From contig CAZKYP010000238.1 in assembly GCA_964556885.1 (NCBI GenBank), forward strand, positions 1-5,095: DNA of 5,095 nt, in the 5' to 3' direction. A program made the position numbers and the translations under genes. The notes beneath the pieces are model-generated. The model had not been told where the DNA came from. It saw only the letters and a list, made by a program, of their open reading frames with translations, and ran no database searches. Every line of letters begins with the position of its first letter. The first letter of the stretch is position 1. This document shows positions 1 to 5,095 of the stretch, in pieces. The stretch is from CAZKYP01 sp964556885 (GTDB taxonomy: Bacteria > Planctomycetota > Phycisphaerae > Sedimentisphaerales > Anaerobacaceae).

Positions 1-3
1 AGT

Positions 4-18
4 GTTCGAGATGCGAAC
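4..18. promoter_or_regulatory. Palindromic site GTTCG-N5-CGAAC, possible upstream operator
   Basis: The 15-base sequence has perfect 5-base inverted arms around the centre AGATG. Its right part, AGATGCGAACG at 9-19, is the exact reverse complement of CGTTCGCATCT at 280-290 inside the candidate promoter. Dyad symmetry plus recurrence at a promoter is typical of an operator for a dimeric helix-turn-helix regulator such as the LacI or GntR families that control sugar genes. No regulator gene lies in the window, so the family cannot be named. It could equally serve a divergent gene to the left. Confidence 0.35.
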
Positions 19-290
19 GCAAATGTTTTTTTAAAAGTGACGTCGGCCAGGAGTCCCTTTATGCACACAGCCGACCATTTATCTTCGATAACAAACAAAA
101 AATGTCCAATCCATCCCTGACAGCCGCCCGCGGCCTCGAAACCATAACAAACTTCAAATAGTTCTAATGATCAAGTTGTTATGAAAATACACTTCATTTC
201 ATTTTTATCCAGAATCGTGAAGAGTTTACATGACATACCGAAATGAATTTTTCATGAATCTACGACAGCTTATCTTGACCGTTCGCATCT
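9..290. repeat. 11-bp inverted repeat, arms 9-19 and 280-290
   Basis: AGATGCGAACG at 9-19 and CGTTCGCATCT at 280-290 are exact reverse complements, with corresponding positions about 271 bp apart, close to a whole number of helical turns. A rough chance expectation for an 11-bp inverted match in a 350-base region is around one or two in a hundred. The right arm overlaps the last base of the -35 box and fills the first part of the spacer. Two sites this far apart could allow DNA looping, but that is speculation. Confidence 0.45.
88..182. repeat. Three ATAACAA elements, two direct and one inverted
   Basis: ATAACAAAC occurs at 88-96 and again at 144-152, 56 bases apart. TTGTTAT, the inverse of ATAACAA, lies at 176-182. 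The second and third copies form an imperfect inverted repeat: CATAACAAACTT at 143-154 against AAGTTGTTATG at 173-183, with one unpaired A and an 18-base loop. A partial copy (TGTTAT, 295-300) overlaps the candidate -10 box. They may be activator or repressor sites upstream of the promoter. In AT-rich DNA part of this could be coincidence. Confidence 0.3.
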
Positions 291-303
291 AAAATGTTAT
301 AGA
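275..303 (+). promoter_or_regulatory. Candidate sigma70-type promoter for the glucuronidase gene
   Basis: A -35 box TTGACC (275-280, five of six consensus bases) is followed after exactly 17 bases by TATAGA (298-303, four of six). An overlapping alternative -10, TAGAAT (300-305), matches five of six but needs a 19-base spacer. Transcription would start near 310 and leave an untranslated leader of about 40 bases before the ATG at 352. The spacer begins with the 11-bp sequence that recurs inverted at 9-19, so a repressor bound there would cover the -35 to -10 region. The box matches are read directly; promoter activity is inferred. Confidence 0.55.
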
Positions 304-325
304 ATAAACCTAATCTAAAACATTT
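287..325. repeat. ATCTAAAA direct repeat and AAATGTT/AACATTT inverted repeat around the -10 box
   Basis: ATCTAAAA is found at 287-294 and 313-320, 26 bases apart. AAATGTT at 292-298 is the reverse complement of AACATTT at 319-325, so the two copies bracket the candidate -10 box and start site. A third AAATGTT lies at 21-27, just beside the upstream palindrome. The arrangement suits a second protein-binding site or a weak AT hairpin in the DNA, but the units are short and AT-rich. Confidence 0.25.
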
Positions 326-351
326 ATTTAAGGTATTTCATTGGAGCTGAT

Positions 352-2484
352 ATGCGATCGAGATATTCATTCTTTTATATCCTTCTGGTTTTGTGCATTT
401 TGTTGGTTTCTTTGCAAAGTATAACTGTGGCCGATGACGGCTACCGGCTTTGGATGAAGTATGATAAGATTGCTGATCAGGCAAAACTTGCCGAGTATCA
501 GAAGCTGATTTCATCTGTTGTTGTCGAGGGCGGCAGCCCGACATGTCAGGTAGTGCGAGGCGAGCTGCAAAAGGGATTAAGCGGATTATTGGGAAAGGAC
601 ATTCCGGTTTCGCAGGACGGCTCGGTGGTTGTCGGCACGACAGAAGACTCGGAGCTGATAAGAGGTTTAATAACACCGGCCGTATTTAAGCGACTGGGGC
701 CGGAAGGTTTTTTCATTTCTTCGACTACGATTGATGGAAAGCCCGTGATTGTTATCGCCGCCAATAAAGATAGCGGCCTGTTGTACGGGGCCTTCCATCT
801 GTTAAGGCTCATTCAGACAGGGGCCAACCTGACGACTTTCGAGCTTGTCTCGACACCGAAGATACAATATCGACTGCTCAATCACTGGGACAACCTGGAC
901 GGCTCCGTTGAGCGGGGTTACGCCGGCAAATCGTTATGGAAATGGGACGAGCTACCCCAAACAATTGATCCGAGGTACGCCGACTATGCCCGGGCGAACG
1001 CCTCGCTCGGAATCAACGGTGCGGTGCTCAACAACGTCAACGCCAATCCGCAAATTCTCAAGTCAGAATACCTTGTCAAAATTGCGAAGCTGGCCGATGT
1101 ATTCCGGCCGTACGGTATACGCGTATTTTTGTCCATCAATTTTTCTTCTCCCATCAAAGGCAATTTCACGCTGAACCGGCGAAGAGGAGGAATAGGCGAT
1201 TTACCGACGTCCGACCCGCTGGACCCGAATGTACAGCGGTGGTGGAAGGACAAGGCCAAAGAGATTTATGAGTATATTCCCGACTTCGGCGGCTTTCTGG
1301 TCAAGGCCAATTCCGAGGGCATGCCCGGCCCGCAGGATTACGGCCGCACACACGCCGACGGCGCAAACATGCTGGCCGACGCCCTCTCGCCGTACGGCGG
1401 CGTAGTCATGTGGCGGGCCTTTGTCTATAACGCCGACACCGACCCGGACCGGGCGAAACGTGCATATATGGAGTTTGTTCCTCTGGATGGGCAGTTCCGT
1501 CCCAACGTTTTCGTTCAGGCCAAAAACGGCCCTGTCGACTTTCAGCCGAGAGAACCGGTCCAGCCGCTCTTCGGCGCCATGCCGAAAACGCCGCTGATGA
1601 TGGAGCTGCAAATCACGCAGGAATATTTGGGCCATTCGACGCACCTGGTATATCTTGCCCCGATGTGGAAGGAATATCTCCAGTTTGATTTGTTTGCCAA
1701 AGGTCCCGGCTCTACGACGGCCAAAGTAGTTGACGGGACTTTGTTCAATTATCGCATGACCGGCATTGCCGGTGTCACGAACATCGGTGATGACCGAAAC
1801 TGGTGCGGCCATCTGTTCGCACAGGCCAACTGGTATGCCTATGGCCGGCTGGCGTGGGACCATTCACTCAGCGCCGAGCAGATTGCGGACGAATGGATAA
1901 AGATGACACTCAGTGCGGATGAACAGGTCGTACAGAAAATCAAGTCGATGATGGCCGGTTCGTGGGAGGCCTGCATCAATTACATGACACCGCTCGGCCT
2001 GCATCATATTATGCAGGAGGGCTTTCATTACGGCCCGCAGCCGAGTTATGCAAGGTCGCAGCGACAGGACTGGACGAGCGTCTATTATCACCGCGCCGAC
2101 AGCAACGGCATCGGGTTCGACAGAAGCTCGACCGGCTCCAATGCGACAAGCCAGTACTTTTCGCCGCTGCGTGAGCAGTTCGATAATATCGAAACTTGTC
2201 CGGAAAAATACCTGCTTTGGTTCCATCATGTCCCGTGGGACTATAAGATGAAGTCGGGCCGCACTCTTTGGGACGAATTGTGTATTAAGTATTATTCAGG
2301 GACGGCATACGTCGATAAGATGATTGAAGACTGGGCGAGCCTCGAAGGTAAAATCGACCCGGAAATTTTCGCACATGTAAAAGGTAAATTAGAGCAGCAC
2401 AAAAAAGACGCTATTACATGGCGTGACACCTGTATAAACTATTTCCAGAAATTCAGCAATAAACCTGTACCAACGTTGAATTAA
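352..2484 (+). CDS. aguA: Exported GH67 alpha-glucuronidase
   Basis: This 710-residue protein is a family 67 glycoside hydrolase. These inverting enzymes release (4-O-methyl-)D-glucuronic acid alpha-1,2-linked to the non-reducing terminal xylose of xylo-oligosaccharides, late in glucuronoxylan breakdown. Residues 1-27 form a signal peptide (R2 and R4, a hydrophobic core at about 6-21, likely cleavage after TVA27), so it acts in the periplasm or outside; LVLC at 12-15 is not a good lipobox. An N-terminal GH67 domain (about 31-155) is followed by the catalytic barrel (about 160-480) and the C-terminal domain (about 485-705). By the known spacing of the family, E322 in KANSEG is the general acid, and D396 (GPVDF) and E424 (ITQEYLG) are the base pair of carboxylates. 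K318, R355 (MWRAF) and K391 (AKNGP) match substrate-binding positions. Length is normal and no domain is missing. The ATG has GGAG at 343-346, five bases upstream. It is the first gene behind the candidate promoter. Confidence 0.96.
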   Translation: MRSRYSFFYILLVLCILLVSLQSITVADDGYRLWMKYDKIADQAKLAEYQKLISSVVVEGGSPTCQVVRGELQKGLSGLLGKDIPVSQDGSVVVGTTEDSELIRGLITPAVFKRLGPEGFFISSTTIDGKPVIVIAANKDSGLLYGAFHLLRLIQTGANLTTFELVSTPKIQYRLLNHWDNLDGSVERGYAGKSLWKWDELPQTIDPRYADYARANASLGINGAVLNNVNANPQILKSEYLVKIAKLADVFRPYGIRVFLSINFSSPIKGNFTLNRRRGGIGDLPTSDPLDPNVQRWWKDKAKEIYEYIPDFGGFLVKANSEGMPGPQDYGRTHADGANMLADALSPYGGVVMWRAFVYNADTDPDRAKRAYMEFVPLDGQFRPNVFVQAKNGPVDFQPREPVQPLFGAMPKTPLMMELQITQEYLGHSTHLVYLAPMWKEYLQFDLFAKGPGSTTAKVVDGTLFNYRMTGIAGVTNIGDDRNWCGHLFAQANWYAYGRLAWDHSLSAEQIADEWIKMTLSADEQVVQKIKSMMAGSWEACINYMTPLGLHHIMQEGFHYGPQPSYARSQRQDWTSVYYHRADSNGIGFDRSSTGSNATSQYFSPLREQFDNIETCPEKYLLWFHHVPWDYKMKSGRTLWDELCIKYYSGTAYVDKMIEDWASLEGKIDPEIFAHVKGKLEQHKKDAITWRDTCINYFQKFSNKPVPTLN

Positions 2485-2513
2485 TTTCGTTATTGAAAAC
2501 CTTAAAAAGAATT

Positions 2514-2518
2514 GGAGG
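2514..2518 (+). promoter_or_regulatory. Ribosome-binding site that sets the ppiC start
   Basis: GGAGG lies five bases before the ATG at 2524. A TTG at 2512 in the same frame overlaps this site and would add four residues not found in typical parvulins, so the ATG is preferred. Confidence 0.85.
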
Positions 2519-2523
2519 CAATC

Positions 2524-2802
2524 ATGGCCAGAGCGAAAGCACGTCACATCTTAGTTGAAACGGAAGAGAAATGTGAAGACATAAAGAAGCAAATTGAGGA
2601 CGGGGGCGATTTTGCTGAATTGGCCAAGGAGCACTCCACGTGTCCTTCCGGCCGGCGGGGAGGAGATTTGGGCGAGTTCTCACAAGGCCAGATGGTCAAA
2701 GAGTTCGACGACGTCGTCTTCAGCGGCGACCTCGGAAAAGTCCACGGTCCCGTCCAGACACAATTTGGATTCCATCTTATTGAAATCACAAGCCGGAGCT
2801 GA
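2524..2802 (+). CDS. ppiC: Parvulin-type peptidyl-prolyl cis-trans isomerase (PpiC-like)
   Basis: This is a 92-residue single-domain rotamase that speeds cis-trans isomerisation at prolyl bonds during protein folding. Length and layout match the small cytoplasmic parvulin PpiC of E. coli. Visible family motifs are RHILV (7-11), the HSTCPSG segment (37-43), RGGDLGEF (45-52), GQM (55-57) and the closing TQFGFH (79-84). The residues known to line the parvulin active site are present: H8, C40, M57, F61, F81 and H84. There is no signal peptide or anchor, so it should be cytoplasmic and cannot act directly on the exported glucuronidase, unlike PrsA or SurA. It starts 39 bases after the glucuronidase with no terminator between, and the next gene begins 15 bases after its stop. 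Why a general folding factor sits here is unclear; it may simply be carried along in the transcript. Confidence 0.95.
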   Translation: MARAKARHILVETEEKCEDIKKQIEDGGDFAELAKEHSTCPSGRRGGDLGEFSQGQMVKEFDDVVFSGDLGKVHGPVQTQFGFHLIEITSRS

Positions 2803-2817
2803 CCGAACAATAATTTT

Positions 2818-3330
2818 ATGGTTAACCTGGATAATTTTAGAACTCAAAGACTCACCGCCGAACGCCTGCGTTTGGAGCATTTCGAGCTTATTTTCCAGAT
2901 GCATCAGGACGAAGAGATAATGGCCTACCTCGGCGGGAAACGCTCCCGGCGTCAGACTAAAAATTACATGGCGTTTGCACTGGACCACTGGGACAAATAC
3001 GGCTACGGGATATGGATTCTACGCGAGATTGCTACCGGTGATTTCGTTGGACGGGGCGGCCTGCGAAATTCCGAGTTGGGCGGCAAACCTGAGGTAGAGA
3101 TTGCTTACGGTCTTATGCCGCAATTCTGGAACAAAGGCCTGGCAACGGAGCTTGTCCAAAGTTTATTGGAAATTGGACAGTCTGATTTGGGGTCGACACG
3201 CCTGGCGTGCGTGACGCATCCAGACAATATCGCCTCGCAGCGCGTACTGGAAAAAACCGGTTTTCAATATGAGAAGATGGTAGATTTCAAAGGCAGCCCG
3301 CATTTACTTTATGCATACTTAAAGAGATAA
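2818..3330 (+). CDS. GNAT acetyltransferase, RimJ/RimL-like
   Basis: This 170-residue protein is a GCN5-related N-acetyltransferase of the RimJ/RimL (Acetyltransf_3) type, which moves acetyl from acetyl-CoA to an amino group, often a protein N-terminus or a small metabolite. Seen in order are the opening TQRLTAERLRL (9-19), a central sheet ending GDFVGRGGLR (74-83), EVEIAYGLMP (92-101), the acetyl-CoA pyrophosphate loop QFWNKGLAT (102-110), a variant of the Q/RxxGxG/A signature, and the final motif THPDNIASQRVLEKTGF (133-149), in which N137 and S140 are typical. No membrane segment or second domain is present and the length is usual. The gene is in the same frame as ppiC, 15 bases after its TGA, and has no Shine-Dalgarno at normal distance (nearest GGAG 2795-2798), so translation may depend on coupling to ppiC. 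The ATG at 2818 suits the family N-terminus. The substrate cannot be read from the sequence. Confidence 0.9.
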   Translation: MVNLDNFRTQRLTAERLRLEHFELIFQMHQDEEIMAYLGGKRSRRQTKNYMAFALDHWDKYGYGIWILREIATGDFVGRGGLRNSELGGKPEVEIAYGLMPQFWNKGLATELVQSLLEIGQSDLGSTRLACVTHPDNIASQRVLEKTGFQYEKMVDFKGSPHLLYAYLKR

Positions 3331-3386
3331 TAATATGCCTTATGGAAGTGCAATATTTTTAATAAAACGTTAAAATGGGAGCCTGT
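3331..3386 (+). other. AT-rich spacer between acetyltransferase and transporter genes
   Basis: This is the longest gap inside the gene row. It holds a weak all-AT inverted pair (TTTTAA 3357-3362 and TTAAAA 3370-3375) that is too unstable to be a terminator, and no promoter with both boxes at proper spacing. Read-through from the upstream genes is expected. Confidence 0.5.
3378..3381 (+). promoter_or_regulatory. Ribosome-binding site that sets the transporter start
   Basis: GGAG lies five bases before the ATG at 3387, the same spacing as for the glucuronidase and the URO-D-like gene. An ATG at 3375 in the same frame would add four residues (MGAC) but has only AT-rich sequence before it and runs into this site, so 3387 is preferred. 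Confidence 0.75.
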
Positions 3387-4784
3387 ATGGATGATCAACA
3401 GCACATTAATATGAGATATATCTGGGCGATTTCCATAACTGCGGCGATGGGCGGGTTGCTCTTCGGGTACGATTGGGTGGTCATCGGCGGGGCCAAGCCG
3501 TTCTATGAGCCGTTCTTCGATATCGTCGATAAACCCTTTCTGCAGGGCTGGGCGATGAGCAGCGCCCTGGTTGGGTGCCTTTTCGGAGCTGTTATTTCGG
3601 GAATGCTGACCGACCGCTTCGGCCGCAAACGTTTGCTGATACTCGCCGGCTTTATGTTCACCATATCTGCTGTCGGTACCGCTCTGGCACGAGATTTTAT
3701 GATATTTAATATCTTTCGCTGGCTTGGTGGAATCGGAATCGGCCTTGCGTCGAACCTTTCGCCTATGTACATCGCTGAGGTGTCACCTGCGGCGATGCGC
3801 GGCCGCTTTGTTTCTATAAATCAGTTGACGATTGTCATCGGAATTTTAGCCGCCCAGCTAATCAACATGTTGATCGCCAGAGAAGTACCGGCGGATGCTA
3901 CTGTCGAATTTATTCTCAATTCGTGGAACGGCCAGCAGGGCTGGCGATGGATGTTCGGGGCCGAAACCGTGCCGGCTGCGGCGTTTTTCCTGCTGATGTT
4001 CTTCGTGCCGGAAAGTCCGCGCTGGCTCGCCAAATACGGTCGCGATGAAGAGGCCCTGGGAATACTAAGTCGGATAGGAGGCCGAATTCACGCCGAAGCG
4101 GAAATGGCTGAAATCAATAACACACTGGCCGCTGAGGAAATTGCGCGTGTGAACTTCCGCGACCTGCTTGAACCGAGGCTGCTGAGAATTGTCGGGCTTG
4201 GTGTCTTTTTGGCGGTCTTTCAGCAGTGGTGCGGCATCAATGTTATTTTCAATTACGCCCAGGAAGTATTTCAGGCCGCCGGTTACGGCGTAAGTGCAAT
4301 TATGTTAAATATTGTAATCACCGGCATTGTAAATCTTTTATTTACGTTCGTTGCCATCTATACCGTGGACCGGTTCGGAAGGCGCATCCTGATGCTCATC
4401 GGCGCCGGAGGGCTGGCCGGGATATATGCAGTATTGGGACTGGGATATTTTCTTCAAAGCCAGGGAATACACATGCTGATATTGGTGGTCTTGGCAATCG
4501 CCTGTTATTCGATGTCACTGGCCCCTGTTACGTGGGTTGTGATATCGGAGATTTTTCCGAACCGCATTCGTGGTGCGGCCATGTCGATAGCAGTGTTCTC
4601 TCTCTGGGCGGGTTGCACTGCTCTTACTTTTACGTTCCCGACCTTAAAGAGAGTACTTGGGGCGCACGGTGCGTTCTGGCTCTACGGGGCGATTTGTGTT
4701 ATCGGATTTTTCGTCATAATGTTCAAACTGCCGGAAACAAAGGGAAAATCGCTGGAAGAAATCGAGAAAGAGCTTATTGATTAG
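3387..4784 (+). CDS. Sugar-porter family MFS transporter (XylE-like)
   Basis: This 465-residue inner-membrane protein has 12 predicted helices in two halves joined by a cytoplasmic loop (about 212-265). Sugar-porter marks are GGLLFGYD (22-29) in helix 1, DRFGRKR (76-82) between helices 2 and 3, YIAEVSPAAMRGR (128-140), PESPRW (208-213), QQWCGIN (279-285) in helix 7, DRFGRR (328-333), SEIFPNRIRG (387-396) and PETKGKSLEE (449-458). Compared from memory with E. coli XylE, the proton-coupling pair is kept (D29 and R111) as are the sugar-contacting positions (Q146, Q279, Q280, N285, W383, W407), so proton-driven import of a monosaccharide such as xylose is likely. Glucuronate or 4-O-methylglucuronate are alternatives suggested by the glucuronidase in the same cluster. 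MFS members using hexuronates are usually from another subfamily, so xylose is favoured but unproven. It follows the acetyltransferase after 56 bases without a terminator. Confidence 0.93.
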   Translation: MDDQQHINMRYIWAISITAAMGGLLFGYDWVVIGGAKPFYEPFFDIVDKPFLQGWAMSSALVGCLFGAVISGMLTDRFGRKRLLILAGFMFTISAVGTALARDFMIFNIFRWLGGIGIGLASNLSPMYIAEVSPAAMRGRFVSINQLTIVIGILAAQLINMLIAREVPADATVEFILNSWNGQQGWRWMFGAETVPAAAFFLLMFFVPESPRWLAKYGRDEEALGILSRIGGRIHAEAEMAEINNTLAAEEIARVNFRDLLEPRLLRIVGLGVFLAVFQQWCGINVIFNYAQEVFQAAGYGVSAIMLNIVITGIVNLLFTFVAIYTVDRFGRRILMLIGAGGLAGIYAVLGLGYFLQSQGIHMLILVVLAIACYSMSLAPVTWVVISEIFPNRIRGAAMSIAVFSLWAGCTALTFTFPTLKRVLGAHGAFWLYGAICVIGFFVIMFKLPETKGKSLEEIEKELID

Positions 4785-4801
4785 ATGTAATCGTATAGAA
4801 C

Positions 4802-4806
4802 AGGAG
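4802..4806 (+). promoter_or_regulatory. Ribosome-binding site that sets a GTG start
   Basis: AGGAG stands five bases before GTG at 4812. The frame opens only after a TAA at 4788-4790 and has no ATG or TTG before this GTG, so the GTG is the start. Confidence 0.85.
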
Positions 4807-4811
4807 AAATA

Positions 4812-5095
4812 GTGAATTCCAGGCGGATAATTCAGGATGCTGTTAATCACAGACAGCCCGAACGCGTCCCGATAGACTTCGGGGGTACGGGACAGACCGG
4901 CATACATGTCAGTTGTGTCCGGGAGCTTCGAGATTATTACGGACTTGAAAAAAGATTCATCAAGGCGTATGAGCCGTACCAGATGCTCGGTTTGATAGAG
5001 GATGATTTGAAGGAATGCATCGGCATCGATACGCAGGCCGTCGATATCGGCTATACGATGTTCGGCTTTCGTAACGAGAACTGGAAGGAATGGAA
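4812..5095 (+). CDS. URO-D superfamily protein, 5' part (cut by window edge)
   Basis: The first 94 codons of a gene that continues past the right edge. The N-terminus reads as the start of a uroporphyrinogen-decarboxylase-superfamily protein: an amphipathic first helix, then HRQPERVPIDFGGT (13-26), the form seen in many URO-D-like paralogues of environmental bacteria. The RQAGR segment that holds substrate-binding arginines near the start of genuine HemE is absent, so a role in haem synthesis is unlikely. The superfamily also includes corrinoid-linked methyltransferases of the MtaA type and members in O-demethylation systems, and many members of unknown role. No signal peptide is seen; it should be cytoplasmic. 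It starts with GTG 27 bases after the transporter, with no terminator, so it belongs to the same transcript. Motifs that would settle methyltransferase chemistry (a C-terminal zinc-binding His/Cys set) lie outside the window. Confidence 0.8.
   Translation, partial: MNSRRIIQDAVNHRQPERVPIDFGGTGQTGIHVSCVRELRDYYGLEKRFIKAYEPYQMLGLIEDDLKECIGIDTQAVDIGYTMFGFRNENWKEW

Larger units (their letters stand above)
1..351. other. AT-rich leader with no convincing gene
   Basis: This stretch precedes the glucuronidase gene and is clearly richer in A and T than the coding DNA that follows. No reading frame in it looks like a real gene. One + frame is open from the left edge to a TAG at 159-161 and another from the left edge to a TGA at 118-120. 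Either could be the tail of an upstream gene, but neither gives a recognisable protein end and openings of this length are expected by chance. On the - strand no start codon with a ribosome-binding site leads off the left edge. What the stretch does contain is a candidate promoter (275-303) and several short direct and inverted repeats, listed separately. The best reading is a regulatory intergenic region, possibly shared with a gene to the left. Confidence 0.7.

Noticed and set aside
1..68. A possible divergent gene on the - strand, starting with GTG (66-68) or TTG (20-22)
   Set aside because: Neither start has a Shine-Dalgarno site and there is too little sequence to judge the protein.
3..161. 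A + frame open from the left edge to a TAG at 159-161, possibly the end of an upstream gene
   Set aside because: About 53 open codons in one of three frames is not unusual, the translation shows no recognisable domain end, and the DNA is as AT-rich as the rest of the leader except for a small GC patch near 120-140. It cannot be excluded.
143..183. Imperfect inverted repeat as a transcription terminator of an upstream gene
   Set aside because: The arms are AT-rich, the loop is 18 bases and no T-run follows, so it is better viewed as a possible binding site.
1759..1773. Perfect hairpin ACCGGC-ATT-GCCGGT
   Set aside because: It lies within the glucuronidase coding sequence (TGIAG region), has no following T-run, and is explained by the codons for conserved residues.
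1201..1863. A 220-codon open frame on the - strand inside the glucuronidase gene
   Set aside because: It lies fully antisense to a well-conserved GH67 catalytic domain, has no recognisable motif or ribosome-binding site, and is a typical shadow of codon bias.
2800..2820. Stop-codon readthrough joining the isomerase and acetyltransferase, which share a frame
   Set aside because: Both proteins have normal lengths and complete ends, there is no recoding signal, and a shared frame has a one-in-three chance.
3375..3386. Upstream ATG at 3375 as the transporter start
   Set aside because: It has no ribosome-binding site, while the ATG at 3387 has GGAG at the spacing used by its neighbours.

Overview
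The window holds five genes in a row, all on the + strand, behind a 351-base AT-rich leader that looks regulatory. In order they are an exported GH67 alpha-glucuronidase (352-2484), a small cytoplasmic parvulin-type peptidyl-prolyl isomerase (2524-2802), a RimJ/RimL-like GNAT acetyltransferase (2818-3330), a 12-helix sugar-porter MFS transporter (3387-4784) and the first 94 codons of a uroporphyrinogen-decarboxylase-superfamily protein that runs off the right edge (4812-5095). Gaps between genes are 39, 15, 56 and 27 bases. None contains a GC-rich hairpin followed by a T-run, so one polycistronic transcript is plausible.

Organism: a bacterium of moderate GC content. Four of the five genes have a GGAG-type Shine-Dalgarno 5-6 bases before the start, and a sigma70-like promoter precedes the first gene. 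This argues against Bacteroidota, which rarely use Shine-Dalgarno sites and use a different -7/-33 promoter. A secreted GH67, a sugar porter with a GYDWVVIGGA-type first helix and a non-HemE URO-D paralogue in one cluster is reminiscent of polysaccharide-degrading PVC-group bacteria (Planctomycetota/Phycisphaerae, Lentisphaerota, Verrucomicrobiota). That placement is an impression from gene content, not a demonstrated assignment.

Functional logic: GH67 enzymes remove (4-O-methyl-)D-glucuronic acid from the non-reducing-end xylose of xylo-oligosaccharides derived from glucuronoxylan. The signal peptide puts this step outside the cytoplasm. The XylE-like porter would then import a released monosaccharide. 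The URO-D-like protein belongs to a superfamily that includes corrinoid-linked methyltransferases. It might therefore deal with the methyl group of 4-O-methylglucuronate, but this is a hypothesis. The isomerase and acetyltransferase have no obvious role in the pathway.

The leader contains a good candidate promoter: TTGACC, a 17-base spacer, then TATAGA. An 11-bp sequence in the spacer recurs in inverted orientation 271 bp upstream, and several other short repeats are present. These look like operator sites for an unidentified sugar-responsive regulator. No mobile element, CRISPR array, tRNA or rRNA is visible. The gene complement is mostly recognisable. The least explained parts are the leader architecture and the URO-D link.
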